From the NCBI RefSeq assembly GCF_900094735.1, contig NZ_FMBM01000001.1:806001-870000 (forward strand): a stretch of 64,000 nt of DNA, read 5' to 3'. Under the pieces are notes generated by a model. It made no database searches, was not told the origin of the DNA, and saw only the letters and a program-made list of their open reading frames with translations. Source of the stretch: Saliniramus fredricksonii (GTDB taxonomy: Bacteria; Pseudomonadota; Alphaproteobacteria; Rhizobiales; Beijerinckiaceae). Position 1 is the stretch's first letter; every line of letters starts with the position of its first letter. Below are positions 22,107-36,224 of the stretch, one piece after another. The position numbers were made by a program, and so were the translations under genes.

Positions 22107-22122
22107 TGTTTCACGTGAAACA
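22107..22122. promoter_or_regulatory. parS centromere site 3 (mnmE-dnaE2 gap)
   Basis: Third perfect TGTTTCACGTGAAACA palindrome, in the short gap between the convergent mnmE and dnaE2 genes, 4.6 kb from the hemE side of the origin candidate. Confidence 0.95.
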
Positions 22123-22134
22123 CAGGCGGGCGGA

Positions 22135-25704
<3,570 letters not shown>

Positions 25705-25819
25705 GACACCGGATCCGCTGCAAAACAGGGAAGCGGTTCTAGCAAATGTTCGCGAAAAGTTCCATCTGATTCAGCTTCGATGCTGGCACCCGCGACGACC
25801 CGTCGCGACCCGCGCGTCC

Positions 25820-26731
25820 TTACCAGACCAGCTTGTCGAGAATGGCTTCCGGCTGATGCGTCTGCGCCGCGATCCATTCCCCGGCGCTTTCGGAGGAGAG
25901 CGCGATGCGGTCGAGGCCGAGCTCGTGGGTGTGGATGCCGCGGGCGATCAGCAGCGCATCGGCGCCATAAGCCTGCGCGCCGGCGATATCGGTGCGGATC
26001 GCATCGCCGATGGCGAGGATGCGCGCGGCCGGGGCGTCAGTGGGCAGGCCGCGCTTTACCAGCTTTTCCCGGGCAGCCTCATAGACCGGGCGATGCGGCT
26101 TGCCGTTATAGACCACGTCACCGCCGATCGCCTCATAGGCCTGGGCGATGGCGCCGGCGCAGGGGATCAGCTCGTCACCGCGCTCCACCACGATATCCGG
26201 ATTGGCGCAGACCATGAGCAGGCCGCGCGCGCGCATGGCCTCGAGCAGGGGCGCGTAATCGGCGACCTTGTCGGCATCATCGTCATAAAGCCCTGAACAG
26301 ACGACGTAATCGGCATCGTTCACCGCGCCGGCGAAAACCGCCGGCAGCCCCTCGAAGATCGGCTTGTCACGTTCCGGGCCGAGGTGGAAAACCCGCTCGC
26401 CGGCACGCTCCTGAACGATGGCGCGGGTGAGATCCCCGGAGGTGAGGATGTCGTCATAGGCGCTGCGCGGCACGCCGAGCCGGTCGAGCTGGGCGATGAC
26501 GGAATGGCCGGGGCGCGGCGCGTTCGAGATCAGGATCACCGGCTTGTCGGCGGCGCGAAACAGCGTCAGCGCCTGCGCGGCGGCGGGATGGGCGCGCATG
26601 CCGTTATGCAGCACGCCCCAGACATCGCAGAAGATCGCGTCATAGGAATCCGCGATCTCCCCCAGCCCGGTGATGAAGCGGGTAACCCCGGTGCGCGCAG
26701 CCGCATTCGCCATGACATCCTCGCCAGTCAT
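25820..26731 (-). CDS. HAD-superfamily hydrolase, class IIA (TIGR01459-like)
   Basis: Haloacid-dehalogenase-type phosphatase of the NagD-like class IIA. Motif I is YDAIFCDVWGVLHNG (nucleophile Asp near residue 35), motif II is VILISNAPRP, and the motif III lysine and motif IV acidic residues are in VVYNGKPHRPVYE and ILAIGDAIRTDIAGA. It has 303 residues. The cap lies between motifs II and III. The substrate is unknown. A start at the second ATG (26713) is possible. Downstream it faces the REP-like array. Confidence 0.85.
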   Translation of the reverse strand: MTGEDVMANAAARTGVTRFITGLGEIADSYDAIFCDVWGVLHNGMRAHPAAAQALTLFRAADKPVILISNAPRPGHSVIAQLDRLGVPRSAYDDILTSGDLTRAIVQERAGERVFHLGPERDKPIFEGLPAVFAGAVNDADYVVCSGLYDDDADKVADYAPLLEAMRARGLLMVCANPDIVVERGDELIPCAGAIAQAYEAIGGDVVYNGKPHRPVYEAAREKLVKRGLPTDAPAARILAIGDAIRTDIAGAQAYGADALLIARGIHTHELGLDRIALSSESAGEWIAAQTHQPEAILDKLVW

Positions 26732-26883
26732 TTGCCGATCAGGCGCGGGTAGGCGCTTGCGTGGGCGAAGTCAACTGCGCGCCGGCTACAGATGATGCCA
26801 TGCCGCCTTGCCTGCATGTGGGCAGGCATGCAACGAGGCTTTGCGCCAGTGCGATTCCCCTTCATGACGGGCGCGCCCCGGCT
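26732..26883. other. Intergenic upstream of the HAD hydrolase gene
   Basis: About 150 bases without a gene, leading into the repeat array. It must hold the promoter for the minus-strand HAD hydrolase. I see no further element in it. Confidence 0.4.
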
Positions 26884-27096
26884 CCCCTCTCCCCGGAGGA
26901 GAGGGGCTGGGGGTGAGGGGGTATCAGGATAGAGCACGCGCCTGATGAAGCGCGCAGCTGTCATCGACGTTGAAGACTAATCATCACCGCCCCTCACCCC
27001 CGACCCCTCTCCGCGAGGGAGAGGGGAGATTCGCCTGCATGAAGGCCGCACCCGGGCTCCCCTCTCCCCGGAGGAGAGGGGCTGGGGGTGAGGGGG
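26884..27096. repeat. REP-like repeat array, left part
   Basis: Three elements in alternating orientation: 26884-26921, 26990-27026 and 27059-27096. Each is a 37-38 base GC-rich palindromic element with a CCCCTCTCC/GGAGAGGGG stem next to a GGGGTGAGGGG-type half. The spacer of 68 bases between the first two and 32 bases between the last two recur in the right part, giving a tandem unit of about 175 bases. The IS481-family element splits the array just after the third element. Confidence 0.9.
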
Positions 27097-27103
27097 TATC
27101 AGG

Positions 27104-28442
27104 GGTACAAACCGGCAAGATGGGTGACGGACTGGACCGGCAACATGGGTAACAGGTCAAACTGGCTGGCGAGGGGGACTTGCCGATGCCTTGGAGAGAG
27201 ACCTGCACCATGGATGCACGCCTTGGATTTGTTGCGGATTGTCTGGAGGGTGGCTTGCCGATGGCGGCTTTGTGCGCGGTTTACGGGATCAGCCGGAAGA
27301 CGGGCTACAAGTGGCTTTCGCGGTATCGCGCGCAAGGTCCGGCGGGCCTTCTGGACCGATCGCGGGCACCGCTCTGCCCGGCACAGGGGCTTGATCCGGC
27401 TGTCGAGGCGGCGATCGTGGAGCTGCGCGGGCGCTATCCGTTCTGGGGTCCGCGCAAGCTGAAGGCGCATCTGGAGCGTGAGCGGGGTGATGTGGACTGG
27501 CCTGCGGCGAGCAGCATCGGGGACCTGCTCGCGCGCCGCGGGCTGGTGCGTGAGCAGCGTCGCCGCCGACGGGGCCGGCCCGTGTTGCAGCCCTTTACGG
27601 AGGCGCGCGGTCCCAACGACGTGTGGTGCGCGGATTTCAAGGGCTGGTTCCGTACGCGCAACGGGGCACGCTGCGATCCGCTGACGATCAGCGACGCGCA
27701 TAGCCGTTTTCTGATGTGTTGCGACATCGTTGCGCCGACCGGTCGGGGTGTCGCGCCGGTCTTCGAGCGGGTCTTCCGGGAATACGGCCTGCCGCTGGCG
27801 CTGCGCACGGATAACGGGTCGCCCTTCGCCTCGCAGGGGGCTGCGGGCCTGACCCGTCTGGCGGTGAGCTTCGTGAAGCTCGGCATCCGGCTGGAGCGGA
27901 TCGACCCCGGCAAGCCACAGCAGAACGGGCGTCACGAGCGCATGCACCGCACGCTCAAGCAGGAGACCTCGGCTCCCGCTGCTGCGACGCCGCGTGCGCA
28001 GCAGGCGCGGTTCGACCGCTTCCGCGAGGCCTACAACACGGTGCGTCCGCACGAGGCGCTGGGCCAGGAGCCTCCGGCTGCGCATTATGCGCCGTCGCCG
28101 CGTCCCTATCCCGATCACATTCCCGAGCCTTGGTACGATGCCGACCACGCCGTGCGCCGGGTGCGCCCGAAAGGCGAGATCAAGTGGCGCGGCGGGTTGG
28201 TCTTCGTCAGCGAGTCAGCGAGGCCGTCGTGGGAGAGCCCGTCGGCATCGCCGAAACCGAAACCGGCGACTGGATCGTCCGCTTCTGCGACATCGATCTC
28301 GGCATCATCAGCCGCAAGACCGGACGGCTCCACCGCTTTGCCGCACCCCGGCCGGGGTGCGGCAAAGCGAAACCGGAACAAACAGAGGAAACTGTCACCC
28401 ATGTTGCCGGTCCATAATGTTACCCATGTTCCCGGTTGCACA
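27104..28442 (+). mobile_element. IS481-family insertion sequence (1339 bp)
   Basis: The element interrupts the repeat array at TATCAGG/ATAGAGC, a sequence present uninterrupted near 26922-26934. CAGG at 27100-27103 and 28443-28446 is the apparent 4 bp target duplication. The ends are imperfect inverted repeats of about 50 bases. Each end holds two copies of an 18-base motif, ACCGGCAACATGGGTAAC or a close variant, 25 bases apart: 27111 and 27136 on the left, 28394 and 28419 inverted on the right. They are probably transposase-binding sites. Confidence 0.88.
27186..28417 (+). pseudogene. IS481-family transposase, frameshifted near its C terminus
   Basis: DDE transposase. The helix-turn-helix N terminus begins MPWRETCTMDARLGFVADCL. 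The catalytic residues are in NDVWCADFKGW, LALRTDNGSPF and ERMHRTLKQE. The ATG at 27186 follows a GAGGGGGA ribosome binding site. The frame breaks at GTCAGCGA, which is present twice in tandem (28206-28213 and 28214-28221). Removing one copy restores the normal end, VGEPVGIAETETGDWIVRF and so on, stopping at 28417. As it stands, the ORF keeps the catalytic core but has an unrelated tail that runs past the element end to 28463. Confidence 0.82.
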
Positions 28443-28507
28443 CAGGATAGAGCACGCGCCTGATGAAGCGCGCAGCCGCCATCGACGTTGAAGAATAATC
28501 ATCACCG

Positions 28508-29996
<1,489 letters not shown>

Positions 29997-30011
29997 CCCG
30001 AAAGACAGTCG

Positions 30012-30032
30012 CTCTCCACGGCGGGAGAGGGG
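30012..30032. repeat. Right half of the REP-like element split by IS110
   Basis: CTCTCCACGG followed by CGGGAGAGGGG completes the element whose left half is at 28859-28877. The variant is nearest to the copy at 25121 in dnaE2. Confidence 0.8.
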
Positions 30033-30071
30033 AGAGCGCGCTGCATCACCGCTTACAACACCAGCGGGTGA

Positions 30072-30479
30072 TCAGGCGTGGGCGGGCTCCGGTGCTGGTG
30101 CTGGGGGGTGGTTTGGCGGGGCTTGGTGGAGTTGGTCCAGGGTTTCGCGGATGGTGTGGAGGCGGGTGACGATGATGTTGGTGGCGGTGCGCAGGGCGTC
30201 GCGATCGTCGCCGTCCTCGAGGTCGGCGAAGGCCATGTCGAGGGCGAGGAGGAGGGCGCGCAGTTCGCCCAGATCATCGGTGATGCCGAGCAGCGTGAGC
30301 TCGGCGCTGGCGGGCAATCCCCCGTCTGCAGGGGATGCCGCTGGCTTTTCACCGGGCGCGGCACCGAGCGGCGCGCAATGCGCCTCCAGCAGGGATTTGA
30401 GCCGCGCGACCTCCTGCGGCGCGCGGCCGGCGAAGAGGCGGCGCAGCCAGGCGATGTCATCAGGAGACAGATCAGCCAT
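30072..30479 (-). CDS. Hypothetical protein (135 aa)
   Basis: Not recognised. Starts MADLSPDDIAWLRRLFAG and is largely helical and acidic in its second half (TDDLGELRALLLALDMAFADLEDGDD), ending in a Pro/Ala-rich tail. The frame is open upstream to 31025, but GGAAGGGGGG just before the ATG at 30479 and the change in composition fix the start. It overlaps the end of the preceding small gene by eight bases, so the two form a likely operon. Function unknown; base composition is chromosomal, unlike the reverse transcriptase genes next door. Confidence 0.55.
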   Translation of the reverse strand: MADLSPDDIAWLRRLFAGRAPQEVARLKSLLEAHCAPLGAAPGEKPAASPADGGLPASAELTLLGITDDLGELRALLLALDMAFADLEDGDDRDALRTATNIIVTRLHTIRETLDQLHQAPPNHPPAPAPEPAHA

Positions 30480-30702
30480 GACGCCCCCCTTCCTGCGCAA
30501 CAATGCGCATGGCGTCGCCGGCATCGGCGCAAGCGCGGGAAACGGGGGAGATGGAGGAAAAGCGCGCGGATGCGGCGCCGTCTGCCGGAGCCGTGACCGG
30601 GTCATCCGGGCGCATGCACAGACAGCCCCCGCAAAAACCCCCCGGCCCCATAAAGGCCCCTTCCGCCGCGAAGGCGGTTTTGGTATCGCTGATTGTAGCC
30701 AT
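30472..30702 (-). CDS. Small Gly/Cys-containing hypothetical protein (76 aa)
   Basis: Not recognised. The start MATISDTKTAFAAEGAF is preceded by GGAGA nine bases upstream. The middle GPGGFCGGCLCMRPDD has three cysteines in a glycine-rich turn, which could bind a metal or be a leader-like motif, though this is speculation. It is the first gene of a two-gene unit with the 135-residue protein and points away from the reverse transcriptase genes. Confidence 0.45.
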   Translation of the reverse strand: MATISDTKTAFAAEGAFMGPGGFCGGCLCMRPDDPVTAPADGAASARFSSISPVSRACADAGDAMRIVAQEGGRHG

Positions 30703-31076
30703 TGGAAAAGTCTCCGTTTTCTGATGGTCAGAGCCGGGCAGGAGGCTGCCACTTCCTGTTCGGCTCGCAATCTTTTATAGGGGTTTTGGGGTGGGGGTGC
30801 AACGGGGGTTGTGGGGTGGGATCTCGGGGACGTGAACAGCCGCCACTTGCCCACTCGGTAGCGATGACGTGCAAAACCGTCGCTGCGTGTCAACGAATGG
30901 CAGTGCACGCACGCTTGACGACATTGATGGTTACCGTTTAGAAAGATGATATCAGCGGCGAGGACCTTAACGAAATACCGAAAAGGACTTCTTGTAAATT
31001 GCGCTGCATCTTTCCAAAGAAACAACGCATACGTTTCTACTCACATCATTCCTCCTGTTTCTGTTAGAAACCCAAC
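30703..31076. other. Non-coding leader between divergent genes, start of the RT island
   Basis: 374 bases without a gene. The first 130 are G-rich; from about 30950 the composition turns AT-rich. It must hold both divergent promoters. The last 60 bases before drt3a contain AGAAAC (31018), GTTTCT (31033), GTTTCT (31057) and AGAAAC (31066). These can form two adjacent hairpins or a single long-range alternative. No Shine-Dalgarno sequence precedes the ATG at 31077. Confidence 0.5.
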
Positions 31077-32354
31077 ATGCTTCGATCTCCATACGCAGAG
31101 AAAGCCCTAGAGCAAAACTTCCGTGTCGGCGATTCCGGTAGATGGAAAGTCGATCTTGGGAAAGATAAGAATTCTATCGCAACATCGGCTGCTGAACGGG
31201 CAGCATCAGATCCGCCACAAATATTTATAGATTCAAAGCGCGATAAGTCAGGAAAGGTAATTTACTTTGCTGGTGATATCGAAACAGATTTAATCCTACG
31301 TGCGACCTACCGACGTCTCTTAAAGCAGTACCGTGTTCATCTCCCCAACCGAGAGGACATCGTAAACGGAATTATCGAAGCCACAAGCGAAGCGTGTCCC
31401 TATCGTGTAACGAAATGTGACGTGAAGTCGTTTTATGAAAGCTTGGATGCGGAACCAATCGTTCGAAAATTTTTAGAGGACACCCGGACTGACCCTAACC
31501 TTAAGGCAGTTTTAAGGCAAACCTACATCGCGGCATCGATTGCCAGATCCGTAGTTCCGCGAGGGTTAGCGATTAGTACCGTTATCGCAGAAATAGCTTT
31601 ACGGGACTTCGACCGGGTTATTCGAAAAACTCATGGGATTCATAGATATTTTCGATATGCGGATGATATAATTATTTTTTCCTTACCTGATGTGGAAATA
31701 CTTTCTATTGTTGAAAAAGAACTTAATGCCATTGGACTGCAACTTAACGAAAAAACTGAAACCAGTGTCGTTCGGTCAATTGCAAAATGGAAGGAGCCTA
31801 AACTTCCTCCCGTGGCTAAATATTCATATCTCGGATACGATTTTGTTGCTGATGAAAAAGTATCAAGCGACAGTTCGCGGGAATTTAATATTTCAATTTC
31901 TGCGACAAAGTTACTAAAAAGAAAAACTAGGATTTTTTTATCTTTACACGCGTTTTTAAAAGATGGAGACGCAAGGCTATTGATTGATCGGCTAAATTAT
32001 ATTAGCACGAATCAATCTGTTTACAAAACCCGTCACAGTCATGGAGCAAGAAAACAGAAAATTAGAACAGGCATTCACTACAACTACGCGCGTTGTGGTC
32101 ATTACCCGGCGTCAAAGAACGGGCGCATTCGATCCAAACACAACGCGCATGAGTTAATTGCGATCGATGTTGTTTTGCGAAATATTCTTTGGGGCTCACA
32201 AAGTGAGTTTGCAAAAGCTATCTCGTCACTTCCATCGCATATTCAGGATGATCTTAGGCGTATATCTTTCGCTCAGGGGTTCAAAAAAAGATTGATGAAG
32301 CGTTTCACAAGGCAACGCATGGCGGAAATATGTAAGGTATGGGGACATGAGTGA
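31077..32354 (+). CDS. drt3a: Defence reverse transcriptase, Drt3a-like (UG3)
   Basis: Reverse transcriptase of 425 residues. Motif A is VTKCDVKSFYESLD near residue 115, motif B is VPRGLAIST, motif C is RYFRYADDIIIF (catalytic YADD near residue 192) and motif D is GLQLNEKTE. No maturase or integrase domain follows. Paired with a second RT it fits DRT type 3, reported to protect against phages with a non-coding RNA. Codon usage is AT-rich against the GC-rich chromosome, so the island looks acquired. The start is fixed by an in-frame TAG at 31065. Its end overlaps drt3b by eight bases. The RT call is firm; the subtype comes from architecture and memory. Confidence 0.8.
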   Translation: MLRSPYAEKALEQNFRVGDSGRWKVDLGKDKNSIATSAAERAASDPPQIFIDSKRDKSGKVIYFAGDIETDLILRATYRRLLKQYRVHLPNREDIVNGIIEATSEACPYRVTKCDVKSFYESLDAEPIVRKFLEDTRTDPNLKAVLRQTYIAASIARSVVPRGLAISTVIAEIALRDFDRVIRKTHGIHRYFRYADDIIIFSLPDVEILSIVEKELNAIGLQLNEKTETSVVRSIAKWKEPKLPPVAKYSYLGYDFVADEKVSSDSSREFNISISATKLLKRKTRIFLSLHAFLKDGDARLLIDRLNYISTNQSVYKTRHSHGARKQKIRTGIHYNYARCGHYPASKNGRIRSKHNAHELIAIDVVLRNILWGSQSEFAKAISSLPSHIQDDLRRISFAQGFKKRLMKRFTRQRMAEICKVWGHE

Positions 32355-33837
32355 AATAGATAGCCGCATGCGTGAAATCCGCGCGATCCTCACCGAAACG
32401 TTGCCGTACGAACTCCCTTTTGGTTTCACAAACGACAATCTTTTTCTGTCAGAGTTAAAAATTGATGCTCTAGATCCAGAACAGAGAAAAGTTGTAAATC
32501 GACTCCGACATGACCATTCTGATTTTACAAAGCCCTTTCTTTATAAAATAAACCGGTCACATCGCTCGCGGAACACATTGGCAATTATCCACCCGGCGCA
32601 CCAATTAAAAATTGCCAAATTCTTAGCAGAATTTGAGAATACAATTCTACAATCCTGCTCAAGAAGCACCTTCTCTCTGCGTCATCCAGCTGGAACGCTA
32701 CGCATCTATCGGAAGGATAGTACCGCCGATGTTCGAAAACGTTGGTCCCTGGGGTTGCCCAATCAACAATTCGGCAAAGTCATTAAGACACCTTACTCAC
32801 CGTCTTTTTTTGCTTACCAGAAATATCTTCTTCTAAATCTCTTTTTTTCTTCGAATGAGTTAGTTCGGCTTGAGAGTCGATTCAGCCATTTAAGAACTCT
32901 CGACGTTTCGAGATGTTTTTTCAATATTTATACTCATTCAATTACGTGGGCACAAAAAGACAAAGATTTTTCGAAGAAAAATTCGAGGAATTATTCTTTT
33001 GAACAACGATTTGATTTGGTTATGCAAAAAGCAAACTACAATGAGACTGCTGGCATCGTGGTTGGACCCGAAGTGTCCCGCATTTTTGCTGAGATAATAT
33101 TTCAGCGTATCGATCTTGATTTGGAGCGACATGCCGCTGAAAGGGGGCTTATATCAGAAAAGGACTACGCTGTTCGCCGTTATATCGATGATTTTCATCT
33201 CTTTGGTAAGAATTTGGACACATTAAACATTCTAGAGGATCTTCTAGCTGATGCGTTGGAGGAATATAAATTATTTCTAAATATCGATAAGCGCGAAGAT
33301 CTTCAAAGACCATTTGTTACGAAAATTTCTCGCGTCAAGCACGAAGTTGGACAAGTATGTGAAAGCCTTGAAAGTGCCCTTACACAGGCAATTGCAGTTG
33401 ATCCAGGTAAGCTCGTGGTTCGTTCAGATGCACAAATATTTGGCCGAAAAGCCCTTGATGCGCTTCGCTTTTTAGGTGGTTCTGAAAGAAATGCTTTCGT
33501 TAACTCCTTTGCGGATGTATTTGGCACAATTGGTCGAATTATTGACGCATTTGAGAAAATTAAATATGATCGCGATCACGAAGACGATGCTATTTTAGAG
33601 ATAATCGGTCGTCTGAAATTAGTTATCAGAATTCTCTTTTATCTTCTTTCCGTTGATTTTAGAGTTCCACCTTTAATTCGAGCAGCGTTTATTATTAAAA
33701 AAATTGTAAATCTTTTAAATCGTTTTTCACCTTCAGACAAGAATATTATAAAGGCTCATATCGCTTATGAACTCAGTCAACTTCTGGAGAGTAACTATTC
33801 TGAAAAGACGGGACCACTGCCGCTTGACCCAACTTAA
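32347..33837 (+). pseudogene. drt3b: Drt3b-like reverse transcriptase (UG8), probably 3'-truncated by an IS
   Basis: Second reverse transcriptase, 496 residues as read. The N terminus has LTETLPYELPFGFTND, typical in my memory of Drt3b. Motif A is LRTLDVSRCFFNIY, motif B is AGIVVGPEVSRIFAE and motif C is VRRYIDDFHLFG (YIDD). The C-terminal third is helical. The last dozen residues (GPLPLDPT) come from a GC-richer stretch that may already be insertion-sequence DNA. An AT-rich open frame resumes beyond the IS1634-family element. I infer that the gene was cut. If not, the protein simply ends here. Confidence 0.7.
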
Positions 33838-35705
33838 ACACCTGATTTCCGATAATTATGGATTTTCAATGGGATAGGGGGCGCCTTCGCGCTTTTAGCA
33901 CCACGGTCGGAGGGTCGTGCGGTCAAGCAGCTTCGGTTTCGGCGATGTTCGGCGGCAGCGCCACGCCGACGGCGCGGAATACCGGCCCGACCTGACCGCT
34001 TACCGGGGTACGGATGGCAATGCTGCGTCCGTCCTTTTCGATTTTGCCGCTCTGCAGGCGGTCGAGATCACGCAGGAGCGGGCGCCACTCGGGTTTGATC
34101 CCGGCTTCGGTGCAGCGGTCGAACAGCTCCTTGTGCAGCATCAGGGCGAGGAAGGAGCAGAAGACGTGGCCGCGGATGGCGGCATCGGATGAATGGAAGA
34201 TCGGACGTGTCGAGAGCGTCGCCTTGGCGACACGAAACAGCGTCTCGACGGTGAGCAGGTCCCGGTAGCGCAGCATCGCCTGAAGCGGAGAAATCCTCGC
34301 GTTGGTGCGCAGGACGAAGATCCCGTCATAGCGGGCTTCCTCGGCGATCTTGCCGGCATCGATCTCGAAGGCATCACGCGTCGTGGTGTTGAGATAACGC
34401 CTGTAGGCGGAGTTGCCGACGAGGGCCTTGTCGCCCTTCTTCAACTGCGTATCGAGGGCAGCGATGATGGCCTGGCGGTCCTCGCGGTCCTTCTCGGCCT
34501 GCGCCTCGTTGCGGCAGACGATGTAGCGGACCCCGTCGACGACGACCTCCTTGGCGAAGAGCTGCGTCTCGCCCTGGCTGCGCTCGACGAGGAGCGGCGT
34601 GAGGGGTTGCGGATCGTCGAGAACCCGGCGCATGCGTGCGTCGGTGCGCTCGCGCACACCCAACACATATTCCAGACCCTGTTCCTCTAGCGCCGTGATC
34701 GTGGCCTGCGAGATCATGCCCCGATCCGCCACGATGCAGGCTCGGGTGATACCGAAACGGCTGCGCAGCCGCTGCACGATCGGCAGCAGGATGGCGACAT
34801 CGGCGGTGTTACCTGGCATCATCTCGGTGCAGACCGGGCGGCCATCGGCATCGACGATGACGGCGAGGATCATCTGGTTGAGATCAGGGCGATGGTCCTT
34901 GGAATAGCCCCGTGCCCCCAGCGTCTCGCCGCCTTCGCCGTGGAAGGACAGGGAGGTCGTGTCCATGAAGACGATGGAGAGATCGGTAAACAGGTCGCGC
35001 CGGCGCGCAAACAGCGCCTCCTCGATCACGTCCTTGACGGTACGCGGCGAAAAGGGCGTCGCATCCTTCTGCTCGTCCTTTGGCAGATCTTCTCCGAGCC
35101 AGGCCATGGCCCGATAGAAATGGTGCAGCGACAGATCGTCGGCACCGGGAATGTCGTAATCCTGCATCCAGGACGCGCAGTCGCGATCCGAGCCGGAGAC
35201 GAACAGACGGTGCAGCGTCGCGGTGAACACGGCCCGCTCCACCGGGAATTCGAAGCCGCGTTCCCCAAGCTGATCAGCGATCACCTGATCGATGCCGAGT
35301 TGCTGCCACAGGCGCCCGAAGAGCAGCGGCCCGCCGATGCGACGAGCTTCGTATCGCGCCACATCACCGTTGTTGATGGCATCCAGGACCATGGCCCGTT
35401 CCGTGAACCGTCCGACCGAGGCGGCCAGGCGATCGAGATCCTTGCTGGCGAGAACCGTTTCCTTGCGTCCGAGATTGCGGATGATGCGCTGCTTCGTGCG
35501 GCCACCCTCGCGGACATTCTCCACAAGGTAGATGTAGGTGTAGCCATTGATGGTCTTCTCGCGCACGAACATGCCGAATTAGCATCTCAGAAACCTCCAT
35601 TCGTCAAGCAATGAAACGCCTATTCTTACATTATTTAGCACCACACAAACTGACGCCCACCGACCCCACCTCAATAACATCAATGGCTTACGGAAAAATG
35701 TTCCC
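33810..35705 (-). mobile_element. IS1634-family insertion sequence (ends approximate)
   Basis: GC-rich element in an AT-rich island, carrying one transposase gene on the minus strand. The ends are not resolved. An imperfect inverted pair begins GGGACCAC at 33810 and GGGAACAT (read inward) at 35705. Separately, TTTAGCACCAC occurs as an 11-base direct repeat at 33894-33904 and 35634-35644 and could instead be a long target duplication, which some IS1634 members make. The coordinates given are the outer limits. Confidence 0.6.
33923..35572 (-). CDS. IS1634-family transposase
   Basis: DDE transposase of the IS4-like superfamily, 549 residues and apparently intact. It starts MFVREKTINGYTYIYLVEN. 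The first catalytic Asp is in LSIVFMDTTSLSFHG, the second in RACIVADRGMIS, and the Glu is probably in LLTVETLFRVAKATL of the YREK-type region. The IRGHVFCSFLALMLHKEL stretch near the end is typical of IS1634. It is read antisense to the reverse transcriptase genes and sits between the two parts of the presumed drt3b. Confidence 0.9.
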   Translation of the reverse strand: MFVREKTINGYTYIYLVENVREGGRTKQRIIRNLGRKETVLASKDLDRLAASVGRFTERAMVLDAINNGDVARYEARRIGGPLLFGRLWQQLGIDQVIADQLGERGFEFPVERAVFTATLHRLFVSGSDRDCASWMQDYDIPGADDLSLHHFYRAMAWLGEDLPKDEQKDATPFSPRTVKDVIEEALFARRRDLFTDLSIVFMDTTSLSFHGEGGETLGARGYSKDHRPDLNQMILAVIVDADGRPVCTEMMPGNTADVAILLPIVQRLRSRFGITRACIVADRGMISQATITALEEQGLEYVLGVRERTDARMRRVLDDPQPLTPLLVERSQGETQLFAKEVVVDGVRYIVCRNEAQAEKDREDRQAIIAALDTQLKKGDKALVGNSAYRRYLNTTTRDAFEIDAGKIAEEARYDGIFVLRTNARISPLQAMLRYRDLLTVETLFRVAKATLSTRPIFHSSDAAIRGHVFCSFLALMLHKELFDRCTEAGIKPEWRPLLRDLDRLQSGKIEKDGRSIAIRTPVSGQVGPVFRAVGVALPPNIAETEAA

Positions 35706-35741
35706 GCTTCGTCCAATTCAACTGTTCAACTTGGGCTTGAG

Positions 35742-36224
35742 ATGCTGAACACATTCCTGCTTGGCCTTATGACGGAGCCAGTCTCATTTTGCGTACAAAG
35801 TGGCACCCGGGAATTGATTGAAAATGTCCTTATTGGCAAACATAAAGGCTATTTTTCGATTCTGTTCGCATTACATTATATGAATAGCGTTTCACCTGAT
35901 GATCTCGACCAGCTGGACGTATCGACAGAGAACTCTAGGCGAGAATTCTTTTGCCATGAAGTCGCTAATCTAATTATTTGTGAAAAATGTGAGCCTAAGA
36001 TCAATGCAGAGGATTATCTAATTTTTTGCGATTTTTTATCCTGTCCTGCTATCGACATAGATTTGCGCTGGAATACTTTTTGCAAAAAATTAGGCGGGCA
36101 GCCGATTTCAAAGAGAAAGTTCGAAGATCTGATGTTGCGACTGCGCCACACAAATTGGAAAGAGCCAGGGCGTGAATTCGAGCTCTTAATTAGGAGGTTG
36201 CAGCCTGCTTATTTTTCAGCATAA
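35742..36224 (+). pseudogene. Probable severed C-terminal part of Drt3b (160 aa from first ATG)
   Basis: AT-rich ORF with the same codon style as drt3a and drt3b. Its frame is open upstream from 35583, far before the first ATG at 35742, and no ribosome binding site precedes that ATG. This suggests a gene fragment. The sequence MLNTFLLGLMTEPVSF ... GYFSILFALHYMNSVS looks helical and would continue the helical C-terminal region of Drt3b. It ends LIRRLQPAYFSA. No independent domain is recognised. A separate small accessory gene is the alternative. Confidence 0.55.

Noticed and set aside
31077-33837. Group II intron or retron
   Set aside because: Two different RTs overlap by eight bases, with no maturase or HNH domain, no intron ends and no retron msr/msd-like inverted repeats seen.
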